Assembly (NCBI GenBank): GCA_903922325.1
Contig: CAIXTG010000213.1
Coordinates: forward strand, 1-26,196
Source: an uncultured Actinomycetes bacterium
GTDB lineage: Bacteria; Actinomycetota; Actinomycetes; Nanopelagicales; Nanopelagicaceae
Reading direction: 5' to 3'
Length of the DNA stretch: 26,196 nt
Below the pieces are notes generated by a model, which was given only the letters and a program-made list of their open reading frames with translations, did no database searches and was not told the origin of the DNA. The position numbers and the translations under genes were made by a program. Shown here piece after piece: positions 1-7,982 of this stretch (position 1 is its first letter; every line of letters starts with the position of its first letter).

Positions 1-1378
1 ACTTTCCAAAAGTTATCGAAGGCATAACTAACATGCCACCAACAAATGATTGACCCATAGTTGCAGCCGAGCCAAGAACTTCTCCTGCTGCATAAAGATT
101 AGGAATTACTTCACCACTTGCTTTGCGTACGCGCAGATCAGAATCAACATCAATGCCTGAGAAAGTAATTAGCGTGACAGCATGATTTTGAAGTGAGTAG
201 AACGGACCTTTTTCGATTGGAGCCGGGCGGAACTTGCGACCAAATTGATCTGGAGCACCGGCAGCCAAATCAGCGTTGTACTTTGCAACCGAGGCTTTCA
301 ATCCTGAAGCGCTGATTCCCGCATTCTTGGCTAGCTCTTCCAACGTCTCGCCGGCAAATACGCCGGGCAGCACATTTGCTTGTTCCTTAAACTTTTCAAT
401 CGACCAATCGACCACCATTGGCTGACTGTTTTCCATTCCGACTGAATCGAAGATGGTCCAGAAAGTCATTGCTTCAATGCCAGTTAGCGCATGCTCTTTA
501 ATATCAATGCTTTCTTCATCTTCGGCAACCCAACGATTACCTGATTTATCAACGTAGATTTCATAAGGTGGTCGCTCTGAAGCAACTAAAAGTGGGCGAT
601 CAGTCCAACGAACGCGACCAGTTCCATCGGGTGAAGGCAAGCCACCAAAGGTAGGTAAATAAGTACCGGCACCAGCGATAGCTGCACCTATTTCTCGTGC
701 CATCAAAATTCCATCACCCGTTGAAGTTGGCCATGCCGCACTGACTAACGTGGCCTTTTCTAACTCTTCAAAGAGTTTTGCGTTAGCACCAAAGCCACCT
801 GATGTAAGCACCGTATTTTTTGCACTTACCTTGCTGCCATCGGAAAGCTCTACCCCGACTACGGCACCATCATTTGTCGTCAATGACTTAACGGCAGTAT
901 TCAAACGTAGCTCAACGTTTCCGCCGGCAATTGCTTTTTCCAGAAGTGCACGCAGAACTTTGAGAATACTTCGGCCAGCTTCTGGTCCGTAATAAGTGCG
1001 CGCAACCGAGTAAGGCTCATGGCCATAAACAATTCTGGGCGCTTCAGGAGCAAACTCGAAACCGTTATCTTCTAGCCAATCTAATCCGGGTGCCGCTAAA
1101 TCGGTTGCTAAATTAACTAAATCTTTGCGGGCGCCACCATTTGAAATGCGATCAATGTCTGCCCGATGCGACTCGACGCTATCTTCAATTCCTTTTTCTT
1201 TTTGGCGGCGAGTTCCAGCAGCTGACATATGACCACCAGATGTATGTAGTGAACCACCTATATCGTCGGCCTTATCGAGCAACAAAACTTTGGCGCCATT
1301 GTTTGCGGCTGCAACGGCACATGGAATACCAGCAGTACCAGCACCGACAATGATTAAGTCGTATTCAGTTGCTGACAT
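1..1378 (-). CDS. FAD-dependent oxidoreductase, fumarate reductase / ketosteroid dehydrogenase-like (C-terminus cut by window edge)
   Basis: Reading the minus strand from the ATG at 1378 gives an open frame of 459 codons running off position 1. The N-terminus MSATEYDLIIVGAGTAGIP carries the Rossmann FAD-binding motif GxGxxG (G12, G14, G17). Near the visible end, a segment reading NLYAAGEVLGSAATMGQSF matches the conserved C-terminal FAD-contact region of the FAD_binding_2 family (fumarate reductase flavoprotein, 3-ketosteroid delta-1-dehydrogenase and relatives). Only the last few tens of residues should be missing. There is no signal peptide, so it is probably cytosolic. An AAAGGA ribosome site lies just ahead of the ATG, and the gene starts 11 bases after the MDR oxidoreductase stop, so the two are probably co-transcribed. 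The family assignment is firm. The substrate (an enone, fumarate-like acid or steroid-like ring) cannot be told from sequence. Confidence 0.85.
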   Translation of the reverse strand, partial: MSATEYDLIIVGAGTAGIPCAVAAANNGAKVLLLDKADDIGGSLHTSGGHMSAAGTRRQKEKGIEDSVESHRADIDRISNGGARKDLVNLATDLAAPGLDWLEDNGFEFAPEAPRIVYGHEPYSVARTYYGPEAGRSILKVLRALLEKAIAGGNVELRLNTAVKSLTTNDGAVVGVELSDGSKVSAKNTVLTSGGFGANAKLFEELEKATLVSAAWPTSTGDGILMAREIGAAIAGAGTYLPTFGGLPSPDGTGRVRWTDRPLLVASERPPYEIYVDKSGNRWVAEDEESIDIKEHALTGIEAMTFWTIFDSVGMENSQPMVVDWSIEKFKEQANVLPGVFAGETLEELAKNAGISASGLKASVAKYNADLAAGAPDQFGRKFRPAPIEKGPFYSLQNHAVTLITFSGIDVDSDLRVRKASGEVIPNLYAAGEVLGSAATMGQSFVGGMLVMPSITFGK

Positions 1379-1389
1379 GGTTTTCCTTT

Positions 1390-2337
1390 CTAGATCTCTT
1401 GCATAACTATCAAGGTGCGACCTTGCTTGCTAGCAGCTGTTTTATAGGCTTCTGGGGCTTTGGCAAAAGGTAGTTCTTGAGCGATCTGCGGAATACATTT
1501 GCCAGCTTTTAAGAATTCCATCGCTTCTTGCATTAACTCTGCAATAAGCGACCAAGGGCGACGCAATAAGTTATAGCCGATTAATTGGTGCTCATTACCG
1601 AGGAATCTTGGCGCAATTAGTGGCAATTGAACACCGGCACTAAAGCCCAACAAAATATGTTTGCAATCAGCGCCGCCGCACATAAGTGCTTTGTTTGTTA
1701 TTTCGCCACCAAGACCATCAATAATGCCACTTACGCCTTTACCGCCAGTTAGTTCCATAACTTTGGCTGGCATCTCATCGTAGGAAACGTAATCAACACC
1801 TGGGATATTAATTGGTTCACGAGCAGCCGCAATTACATGTGCCCCGCGAGCCAGTGCAACTTCAACTGCTGCGCCGCCAACTCCGCGATTAGCACCTAAA
1901 ATCAAAACACTCTGACCCTTTTGAATCTTTATCGAGTGATCTAAAATTGCAAGTGCAGTTACGATTCCAGTGAATCCTGCAGCGACATCTTTGTGGTTTA
2001 CACCGCTAGGAATTTCAAACAAAACATCACGCGGTACTGATGCAACTGTGCGATGAATTCCAGGTGAAAATAATCCGCCACCACGCATTTCAACGAACGC
2101 GAAATAAAGTTTGCCGGCTGCATCACGAACTACACCGGTAGTACCTGGGATAACTGGCATTGGTGGGCCGGGCGGGAATCGACCTTCGGCAACTTGTCGA
2201 TCAAGCGGTGACACATCGCAAACAATTACATCGACTAATTCTTCACCTGGGTTGGCAACTACTGGGGTTGGGCGAATCTCACTTTCGCCAATAGCGGTAC
2301 ACCAGAGTGCTTGGGCAGTTTCACCTGAAATAGTCAT
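1390..2337 (-). CDS. MDR-superfamily NAD(P)-dependent oxidoreductase (quinone reductase / alcohol dehydrogenase-like)
   Basis: This 315-residue protein has an N-terminal GroES-like half and a C-terminal Rossmann half. The nucleotide-binding motif GANRGVGGAA is at residues 148-157, preceded by a typical SVLILG strand. The usual zinc-ligand cysteines and histidines of classical alcohol dehydrogenases are not seen, which favours a zinc-free quinone reductase or enoyl reductase type. The start is placed at the ATG at 2337. An in-frame TTG five codons upstream (2352) has no ribosome site. The hexamer TTTGAT lies six bases before the ATG, so a leaderless start is possible but weak. It leads the flavoprotein gene in a two-gene unit, diverging from the SnoaL/nitrilase/aldehyde dehydrogenase unit. 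It probably handles a carbonyl or enone intermediate in the same unknown pathway. Confidence 0.82.
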   Translation of the reverse strand: MTISGETAQALWCTAIGESEIRPTPVVANPGEELVDVIVCDVSPLDRQVAEGRFPPGPPMPVIPGTTGVVRDAAGKLYFAFVEMRGGGLFSPGIHRTVASVPRDVLFEIPSGVNHKDVAAGFTGIVTALAILDHSIKIQKGQSVLILGANRGVGGAAVEVALARGAHVIAAAREPINIPGVDYVSYDEMPAKVMELTGGKGVSGIIDGLGGEITNKALMCGGADCKHILLGFSAGVQLPLIAPRFLGNEHQLIGYNLLRRPWSLIAELMQEAMEFLKAGKCIPQIAQELPFAKAPEAYKTAASKQGRTLIVMQEI

Positions 2338-2428
2338 GTGGCTATCAAACAAGCATTTAGGCTAACTTTCTACTACCCGTTCCATTCCTTAGGCTGGAAT
2401 TTTGCTTTATCCCTGCTGCGATCTGCGC

Positions 2429-2434
2429 TACATT
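2429..2434 (+). promoter_or_regulatory. -10 hexamer of a leaderless promoter for the SnoaL-like gene
   Basis: TACATT fits the actinobacterial -10 pattern TANNNT and ends seven bases before the ATG at 2442, with no ribosome site between. Transcription would start at or next to the start codon. No convincing -35 box is visible. Confidence 0.5.
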
Positions 2435-2441
2435 TCTTCGC

Positions 2442-2870
2442 ATGTCAGAGACACTTACGCCCGGTCATCAAATCATTCAAAACATGCTCACCGCGATTAA
2501 AACTCGAGATTTGGCGGGCATCCTGAATACCTATGAAGAAAGTGATGATCTTTACGTTTTTCTTGAAGGTCCTCGTTGGTCGTCGCGCACATATACAAAT
2601 GTGAGTGCTGGTTGGACTGCTTGGTATGGAGCTGATCTTGAGATTTACGACCATGAATGGGTCGAGGGACCAGCTGAAATTACGGTTGGGAATATCTCAT
2701 CGCTACAAGGAATCATTAATCTTCACACTAAATCTCCTGTGCAAGAAAAGATTCTTAAGTTTCGTGGCACCTGGGTATTTCGATTAGGTGCTGATGGACA
2801 ATGGCGCATTATGCATGAGCACGTATCAGCTCCCCTGGAGAATCCATACGGCACCGGAGATTGGAAATAA
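2442..2870 (+). CDS. SnoaL-like / NTF2-fold protein (ketosteroid isomerase-like)
   Basis: A 142-residue protein with the size and pattern of the SnoaL_3 / DUF4440 group. An N-terminal helical part (HQIIQNMLTAIKTRDLAGIL) is followed by beta strands containing DLYVFLEGP and a late GTWVFRLGADGQWRIMHEHV strand pair, the hallmark end of NTF2-fold proteins. Such proteins form small cone-shaped pockets and act as isomerases, cyclases, hydrolases or non-catalytic binders, so the reaction is not predictable. The ATG directly follows a -10 hexamer, suggesting a leaderless message. The nitrilase-like gene starts two bases after this stop, so the two are almost certainly in one operon and probably act in one pathway. 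Confidence 0.85.
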   Translation: MSETLTPGHQIIQNMLTAIKTRDLAGILNTYEESDDLYVFLEGPRWSSRTYTNVSAGWTAWYGADLEIYDHEWVEGPAEITVGNISSLQGIINLHTKSPVQEKILKFRGTWVFRLGADGQWRIMHEHVSAPLENPYGTGDWK

Positions 2871-2872
2871 CG

Positions 2873-3955
2873 ATGACGATTTTAATTGGCACTAAGAAAA
2901 GCGCTCCGGTTGCAAAAGTAAAAGCTGGTCGCGCCATGGCTTTGCAGATTAAAGGCAAAGGTGTAGCAAAGATGGATGTTGCTTCAGCTCGCGCATCAAT
3001 CATGGCTTCAGTTGAACGCGTCGATGCCACAATTCAGGCAGCTGGCGGTTGGCTAGGAGGCGATTTAAATATTGTTGTATTGCCTGAATATTTCTTATCT
3101 GGGTATCCAATGGGCGACACCATGGCAGGTTGGGCCGAGAAAGGTGCAATCGCTCATGACGGCCCAGAATATGAAGGTCTGTGCGCTACAGCTCAGAAAA
3201 ATAAGATTTACTTATCTGGAAATACTTACGAGCTAGATCCAAATTTTCCTGGCATTTATTTCCAGGCTTGTTTCATCATTGATCCATCAGGTGAATTAGT
3301 ACATCGCTATCGCCGTATGCATTCAATGTTCTCGCCTTCACCATGGGATTACTGGGATAAATACACCGATCTATACGGTGCTGAAAATATCTTCCCGGTA
3401 ACTCATACCGAATATGGCAACTTAGCCACTATTGCTAGCGAGGAAATTCAATATCCTGAAGTAGCTCGCGCCCTTGCATTTAAAGGTGCTGAGATCTTTC
3501 TGCATTCAACTAGCGAAGTAGGCTCCCCTGCTTTGACTTCTAAAGATGTCGCAAAGCGTGCTCGCGCTTTTGAAAACCATGCCTACGTTGTTTCAGCAAA
3601 TTCAGCTGGTCTAGATGGCTCTGCCGTACCTATGAATTCAACCGATGGCATGAGCAAAGTAGTTGATTACAACGGTTTGGTTCTCTGCGAAGCAGGTTAT
3701 GGCGAAACCATGAATGCGCATGCCGCTATCGATGTAATGGCACTACGACGTACTCGCAATAAGCCAGGAATGAGTAACACGCTTTCTCGTAACAAGTCAC
3801 AATTATGGGCTTCGGTTTATGGTGCTGTTGATGTGGTTTCCTCTAACGCCTTGTTGACGAACGAACCACAACGTTCATTCTTTGTAGAGCGTCAAACTAG
3901 CGTGATTAAGAAAATGCAAGAATTAGGAATCTATGAAAGCAATGAGGGCTACTAA
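2873..3955 (+). CDS. Nitrilase-superfamily (carbon-nitrogen hydrolase) protein with substituted catalytic residues
   Basis: This 360-residue protein has the C-N hydrolase fold signatures: VVLPEYFLSGYP with the catalytic-type Glu72, the region HRYRRMHSMF, and GNLATIASEEIQYPEVARAL. Later segments NHAYVVSANSAG and DYNGLVLCEAG are also typical. In active members the second region carries a catalytic lysine (YRK) and the third a nucleophilic cysteine (C-x-[DE]-x-x-[FY]-P-E). Here these positions read Arg148 and Ser189 by eye alignment, so two of the three Glu-Lys-Cys residues are replaced. It may be a non-catalytic homologue or a subfamily with altered chemistry. The ATG at 2873 is chosen over an in-frame TTG at 2861 that overlaps the SnoaL gene. 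The aldehyde dehydrogenase gene begins three bases after the stop. Confidence 0.85.
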   Translation: MTILIGTKKSAPVAKVKAGRAMALQIKGKGVAKMDVASARASIMASVERVDATIQAAGGWLGGDLNIVVLPEYFLSGYPMGDTMAGWAEKGAIAHDGPEYEGLCATAQKNKIYLSGNTYELDPNFPGIYFQACFIIDPSGELVHRYRRMHSMFSPSPWDYWDKYTDLYGAENIFPVTHTEYGNLATIASEEIQYPEVARALAFKGAEIFLHSTSEVGSPALTSKDVAKRARAFENHAYVVSANSAGLDGSAVPMNSTDGMSKVVDYNGLVLCEAGYGETMNAHAAIDVMALRRTRNKPGMSNTLSRNKSQLWASVYGAVDVVSSNALLTNEPQRSFFVERQTSVIKKMQELGIYESNEGY

Positions 3956-3958
3956 GTA

Positions 3959-5386
3959 ATGTCGCGCTTGGATGCTGATGTAAAAGTTCGTAATCCCCGA
4001 ACTGGTGAGATTGATCGTGATTTAGCAGCTCCAACTGCTGAAGAGTTAACGGCTCTGGTCGCTAAGTTAAGAGGTGCGCAAAAGAACTGGGAAGCAATCG
4101 GTGCGGTAAAGCGTGGCGAAATCTTGATGCAGTGGCATGCCGAACTTCAAAAAGAGAGCGATGCAATTGTCCAAGCACTCTATGAAGATACTGGCCGCAT
4201 CACCGAAAGCAAGTTGGAACTTCAAGTAACTTTGGCTGGCATCGAACGTTGGGCGAAGATGGCGCCATCGTTAATGGATGAATCAGAAAGTCAGAAAGCA
4301 CAACTGCCTGGTGTAACTATTCATCCCTCTTATCGCCCTTATCAACTAGTTGGTGTTATTAGCCCCTGGAATTTCCCATTACTACTTGGCTGCATAGATG
4401 CAATCCCCGCACTTGCTGCAGGTTGTGCAGTAATAATTAAGCCAAGTGAAGTTACGCCTCGCTTCTTAGCGCCATTAGCTCGTTCTATTGAGCGCGTCCC
4501 CGTATTACGCGATCTATTCGGAACAGTTGAAGGCGCTGCTGAAGTTGGTCAAGCACTTATTCCGCAAGTTGATTTTGTTTGTTTCACCGGCAGCACTGAA
4601 GTTGGTGAATTAATTGCAGCAGCAGGTGCCAAAGCATTCACACCTGTTTCATTAGAGCTAGGTGGAAAAGACCCTGCGATTGTTTTGCCAGGTGCCGATA
4701 TCGATCGCGCTGCTGCTGGAATTCTCTGGGGTGGCACTGGAAATGCTGGTCAGTCATGTTTATCTATTGAACGCGTTTATGCCCATGCCGATATCTATGA
4801 TGATTTCATCGGAAAAATTGCGGCGTTAGCAAATAATATTGGAATTAATTATCCGAACTTAGATAGCGGTGCGCTGGGGCCGATTATCGCGATTGACCAA
4901 GTTGAAACAATTAAAGATCATTTAGCTGACGCATACGCAAAAGGTGCCGTAGCTCTTAGTGGTGGTGAAGTTAAGCAACTCGGTGGTGGATATTTCCTCG
5001 AGGCTACTATTTTGATAAATGTTGATCACAGCATGAAGATCATGACAGCTGAAACATTTGCACCGATCTTGCCAATCATGAAAGTCGAATCTGAAGAGCA
5101 AGCTCTTGAATTAGCTAATGCGACTATTTATGGACTATCTGGTTCGGTATTTGCCGCAACTATCGAAGATGGAATGCGCATAGGTCGCCAAATTGATGCT
5201 GGTGCAATCAGCATCAACGATGCATCGTTAACTGCGATTATGCATGAAGGTGAGAAACAAGCATTTAAGCATTCCGGAATTGGTGGTTCACGAATGGGGC
5301 CAGCATCAATTCGCCGGTTCTTTAGGCGCCAATCACTTTTGGTAAACACAACAAGCGGCAATGACGCCTGGTGGTGGAATAAGTAG
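3959..5386 (+). CDS. NAD(P)-dependent aldehyde dehydrogenase
   Basis: A 475-residue protein of normal family length that oxidises an aldehyde to the acid in the cytosol. All key parts are visible: SPWNFPL (oxyanion-hole Asn), IKPSEVTP (cofactor contacts), FTGSTEVG (nucleotide-binding turn), LELGGKDP with the general base Glu233, and GNAGQSCLS with the catalytic Cys267. The late motif AETFAPILP is also present. The tryptophan-rich C-terminus (DAWWWNK) resembles benzaldehyde/vanillin-type dehydrogenases, a hint only. It is the last gene of the SnoaL / nitrilase-like / aldehyde dehydrogenase unit, which converges on the thermonuclease gene with only 14 bases between stops. The substrate is unknown and presumably supplied by its neighbours. 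Confidence 0.92.
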   Translation: MSRLDADVKVRNPRTGEIDRDLAAPTAEELTALVAKLRGAQKNWEAIGAVKRGEILMQWHAELQKESDAIVQALYEDTGRITESKLELQVTLAGIERWAKMAPSLMDESESQKAQLPGVTIHPSYRPYQLVGVISPWNFPLLLGCIDAIPALAAGCAVIIKPSEVTPRFLAPLARSIERVPVLRDLFGTVEGAAEVGQALIPQVDFVCFTGSTEVGELIAAAGAKAFTPVSLELGGKDPAIVLPGADIDRAAAGILWGGTGNAGQSCLSIERVYAHADIYDDFIGKIAALANNIGINYPNLDSGALGPIIAIDQVETIKDHLADAYAKGAVALSGGEVKQLGGGYFLEATILINVDHSMKIMTAETFAPILPIMKVESEEQALELANATIYGLSGSVFAATIEDGMRIGRQIDAGAISINDASLTAIMHEGEKQAFKHSGIGGSRMGPASIRRFFRRQSLLVNTTSGNDAWWWNK

Positions 5387-5400
5387 TTAGCTTGTAATAA

Positions 5401-6114
5401 CTAGCTTGTGCAGGCTTTCCCGTCGCCATCACCATCGAGGCGATGTGGATCTTTACCAATGACAGTAACTGGCGCTAAACCAAGTGCTTTTATGTCGCTG
5501 CAATTCAAGTCTGGTGGATACAACGGAATACAACCGGCATAGTTCGGATCACAACCAGTTGTAGCACTTGGCGCCGCAGCAGGAGTATTAACTGGCGTGG
5601 CGACCGGGGTTCCAACAGCTTTATAAGTAGTTATTGCTTTAGTTGGAACCAATTGAGTTCCAGGACAATCTTTCCATAGACCTACTTTGTATAACCTGGC
5701 ATCCTGCGCCGCCTTTAACATGGCAGCTGAATAAATCCCTTTTTCGCCTTGATAGAAATATGGCGCCGCTGCCCCAATTTTTACCATTTCAAGGTTTACA
5801 TTTATTTTACCGACAAAGATGTATCGCAGAGCGCGACCGTAACGATCATACGAAGCTGAAGCCGGATCCGCTTTTAAGGTAACAGTTCCTTTTTTAGCCA
5901 AGAGACTAACTAACGCAGCTTTGGATTCTTTGGCAAAGCATTCGCCTTCAGCAAGTTCTGGAGCATCGATTTGCAAAAGTCGAATCTTCATACCATCGGC
6001 CATGGTTACGGTGTCACCGTCGTAAATTTTTACAACTTTAAGTGCTCCTTGTGCCGGAAAAACTCCCAGTACAAGTAAGGCAGAGATAACTAGTGCGTAC
6101 TTAGATTTTTGCAT
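5401..6114 (-). CDS. Secreted thermonuclease (SNase family) with C-terminal excalibur domain
   Basis: A 237-residue exported nuclease. Residues 1-23 form a signal peptide (basic MQKSK, hydrophobic run, cleavage near AQG). The SNase domain follows: YDGDTVT with Asp34, IRLLQIDAPE with Arg45, Asp50 and Glu53, and DRYGR with Arg94, matching the metal-binding and catalytic residues of staphylococcal nuclease. A Thr/Pro/Ala-rich linker (about 160-187) leads to an excalibur calcium-binding domain, with paired cysteines and the ending LDGDGDGKACTS. It probably degrades extracellular DNA/RNA for phosphate, nitrogen or nucleosides. It lies five bases downstream of a small membrane-protein gene on the same strand, so the two may be co-transcribed. 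Confidence 0.93.
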   Translation of the reverse strand: MQKSKYALVISALLVLGVFPAQGALKVVKIYDGDTVTMADGMKIRLLQIDAPELAEGECFAKESKAALVSLLAKKGTVTLKADPASASYDRYGRALRYIFVGKINVNLEMVKIGAAAPYFYQGEKGIYSAAMLKAAQDARLYKVGLWKDCPGTQLVPTKAITTYKAVGTPVATPVNTPAAAPSATTGCDPNYAGCIPLYPPDLNCSDIKALGLAPVTVIGKDPHRLDGDGDGKACTS

Positions 6115-6119
6115 GCAGT

Positions 6120-6497
6120 TTATTTACGGGCTAAGCGCCAGTGATAGACATACAACGGCCCAGCAATAATCAAAGTTGTAACTGCATCAATCATGCTCTT
6201 TACCGCTTGACGTTGGTTCTGATCTTTGACTTGAGCCGCAATTACTGCTGAATTAACTTTCGGTGCTGTTGCATATGGATCAACATAAGCTGGATCTGGG
6301 TATGCGACATTGACGCCACTTCTGATTAATGAAACTAATGAAAATAAACACACCATTAGAGTAATCAGACAGACGGCGTAGAGATAAAGCGAACGCCAAT
6401 CAATTCTTGATTGTTGATATATCGGCTGAATTACTTGAGCTTTTGCAGGGGCCTTAGCCGTTGCTTTCTTTACTGGAGCCTTCTTGGTAGTTGCCAT
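6120..6497 (-). CDS. Small membrane protein with Lys/Ala/Pro-rich N-terminal tail
   Basis: A 125-residue protein. Residues 1-22 are a basic, low-complexity tail (KKAPVKKATAKAPAKA) like histone H1 or nucleoid-protein tails. One long hydrophobic segment follows (about 38-60, YLYAVCLITLMVCLFSLVSL). A second membrane-prone stretch near the C-terminus ends PLYVYHWRLARK. The layout faintly recalls DUF5671-type membrane proteins, but the family is not firmly recognised. It is followed after five bases by the thermonuclease gene. A CATAAT hexamer six bases before the ATG suggests a leaderless message; the AAGGAG further upstream is too distant to be its ribosome site. Confidence 0.65.
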   Translation of the reverse strand: MATTKKAPVKKATAKAPAKAQVIQPIYQQSRIDWRSLYLYAVCLITLMVCLFSLVSLIRSGVNVAYPDPAYVDPYATAPKVNSAVIAAQVKDQNQRQAVKSMIDAVTTLIIAGPLYVYHWRLARK

Positions 6498-6503
6498 ATT
6501 CAG

Positions 6504-6509
6504 ATTATG
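6504..6509 (-). promoter_or_regulatory. -10 hexamer before the small membrane-protein gene
   Basis: On the minus strand CATAAT (5 of 6 matches to TATAAT) ends six bases before the ATG at 6497, the spacing of a leaderless start. It diverges from the promoter at 6555-6560. Confidence 0.4.
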
Positions 6510-6554
6510 CTCCTTTATTCAGTGAATTAGCCATGAATCTGCGCGCTACGCGTC

Positions 6555-6560
6555 TATTAT
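6555..6560 (+). promoter_or_regulatory. -10 hexamer of a leaderless promoter for the four-helix membrane-protein gene
   Basis: TATTAT ends six bases before the ATG at 6567 and there is no ribosome site in between, so the message is probably leaderless. Confidence 0.5.
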
Positions 6561-6566
6561 TTTCAC

Positions 6567-6929
6567 ATGAGCACTATTAAAAGCATTTTTCTAGTTATCC
6601 ATATTCTTTCCGTGTTGGGCGGCTTAGTTCTTCTTCTAATGCAACTGCCTAAGCCAAAGAAATCGATCCACGTGGGCTTCCTACATTCCATGCTGACCGC
6701 GTTGGTAGCCGGAATCGCATTGGTGGGAATCAACACTTCGCTACACGCAACAGACCCATCCAAATACGACGCACCTGATCATGGAAAAGTCGGGATTAAG
6801 TTTCTAGTTCTTATAGTTATTTTGGTGCTAACGATTAAGAATAAGAAGAAATCTGAAGTTTCAACTGGTATTTGGGCTGGACTAATCGCTCTGACGCTAG
6901 CCAATGTTTTTATAGCCACATCGCTTTAA
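6567..6929 (+). CDS. Four-helix integral membrane protein of unknown function
   Basis: A 120-residue hydrophobic protein with about four membrane segments: near residues 5-25 (FLVIHILSVLGGLVLLLM), 38-54, 76-91 (FLVLIVILVLTI) and 101-118. Short loops between them contain charged stretches (PKPKKS, IKNKKKS). The pattern IHILSVLGGLVLLL resembles small conserved actinobacterial membrane proteins of unknown role; I cannot name a family. It stands 18 bases ahead of the LacI-type regulator gene, which has its own leaderless promoter, so it need not be part of the glucan locus. Confidence 0.7.
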   Translation: MSTIKSIFLVIHILSVLGGLVLLLMQLPKPKKSIHVGFLHSMLTALVAGIALVGINTSLHATDPSKYDAPDHGKVGIKFLVLIVILVLTIKNKKKSEVSTGIWAGLIALTLANVFIATSL

Positions 6930-6935
6930 TTCACC

Positions 6936-6941
6936 TAGAAT
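6936..6941 (+). promoter_or_regulatory. -10 hexamer of a leaderless promoter for the LacI-type regulator
   Basis: TAGAAT ends six bases before the GTG at 6948, with no ribosome site between. No 14-bp operator of the type at 9433 is found here, so there is no sign of autoregulation. Confidence 0.5.
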
Positions 6942-6947
6942 TGCCCA

Positions 6948-7982
6948 GTGGCCGAAAAGAGCACTTCCCGAAGCGTAGAAGTAACTATTGATTTAGTTGC
7001 TGAAACTGCCGGTGTTAGTCGTGCAACCGTTTCGCGGGTGATTAATGGCAGTGCCAAAGTATCGCCCGAAACCGAAAAAGCTGTTCGCAAAGCAATCAAG
7101 AAGTACAATTTCGTTCCTAACACCACCGCTCGCAGACTTGCAGGTGGACGAAGTGGATTAGTTGCCTTAGTTCTTGAAGAGTCCAGCGAAGAATTCTTCC
7201 TAAATCCTTTCTGGGGTCTAGTAGTTCAAGGATTTACCACAGCGATTTCTGATGCTGGCATGCAGCCTCTTCTGCTTATTCGCCCAAAGACAGGTAGCGA
7301 AGACTCGCTCTTTGAATCGTTACGTAAAGCTCAAGTTGATGGAATTGCGATGTTTAGCTGGCACCGTTCGGTAAAGAGTTTCGAACGCTTACTTCCAAAA
7401 GGTGTACCAGTAGTTTTTGGTGGCGATTTAGGAGGCTCAGACAAGTTCCCTTATGTTGACGTAGATAACGTACAAGGTGGCTACTTAGCCACAAAACATC
7501 TGATTTCTCAGGGCTGCAAGAAAATAGTTGCGATCACTGGTGACTTAAAATTGCAATCTGGCCGCGATAGATTTGAAGGTTTCGAAAAAGCGATGTCAGA
7601 GGCTGGGCGGGAAATTTCACCAGCTTCAGTTTTAACTGGTGACTATTCAACTTCTAAGGCAGAAGAAATTGTTCGCGAGTTTCTGAAGAAGAAGATTTCA
7701 TTTGATGGAATTTTTGCCGGAAATGATCTAAGCGCAATTGGTGCGATAAATGTTTTGCTACAAAATAAAATTTCGGTACCTAAACAAGTCAAAGTAATTG
7801 GTTTTGATAATTCACCAGTTGCTACTCGCTCGGTGCCGGCGCTTTCTAGTATTCATCAACCAACGCGCGAACTTGGTGCCGAAGTGGCGAATATGTTGGT
7901 CGCAGCTCTAAACGGGTCTGAAGTTACCAAGAAAATGTTGCCCGTAAAACTAGTTGCTAGAGAGTCAACAGCCAAGAGTTAG
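6948..7982 (+). CDS. LacI/GalR-family transcriptional regulator, probable repressor of the beta-glucan locus
   Basis: A 344-residue regulator. An N-terminal LacI helix-turn-helix is at about residues 12-33 (AGVSRATVSRVING). The hinge helix ARRLAGGRS (61-69) has the leucine that wedges into the central CpG of LacI-type operators. A periplasmic-binding-protein-like ligand domain follows, with FGGD, VDVDNVQGGYLATKHL and VIGFDNSPVA. It sits beside the GH1 gene and near two identical palindromes (9433-9446 and 16525-16538) that have exactly the LacI-type form with a central CG. The inferred ligand is a glucose oligosaccharide (for example a laminari- or cello-oligosaccharide) that releases the operators. 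It starts with GTG, probably leaderless. Its stop overlaps the convergent GH1 stop by four bases. Confidence 0.93.
   Translation: MAEKSTSRSVEVTIDLVAETAGVSRATVSRVINGSAKVSPETEKAVRKAIKKYNFVPNTTARRLAGGRSGLVALVLEESSEEFFLNPFWGLVVQGFTTAISDAGMQPLLLIRPKTGSEDSLFESLRKAQVDGIAMFSWHRSVKSFERLLPKGVPVVFGGDLGGSDKFPYVDVDNVQGGYLATKHLISQGCKKIVAITGDLKLQSGRDRFEGFEKAMSEAGREISPASVLTGDYSTSKAEEIVREFLKKKISFDGIFAGNDLSAIGAINVLLQNKISVPKQVKVIGFDNSPVATRSVPALSSIHQPTRELGAEVANMLVAALNGSEVTKKMLPVKLVARESTAKS

Noticed and set aside
750..992. Plus-strand open frames opposite the flavoprotein, and similar frames opposite other genes (for example 11745-12056, 14514-14804, 23846-24268)
   Set aside because: They lie antisense to genes with clear family motifs, lack ribosome sites and have low-complexity translations; they are shadows.
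5380..5420. Inverted repeat TAGTTA...TAACTA between the aldehyde dehydrogenase and thermonuclease stops, as a terminator
   Set aside because: The stem is only six AT-rich pairs with no U-run; too weak to call.
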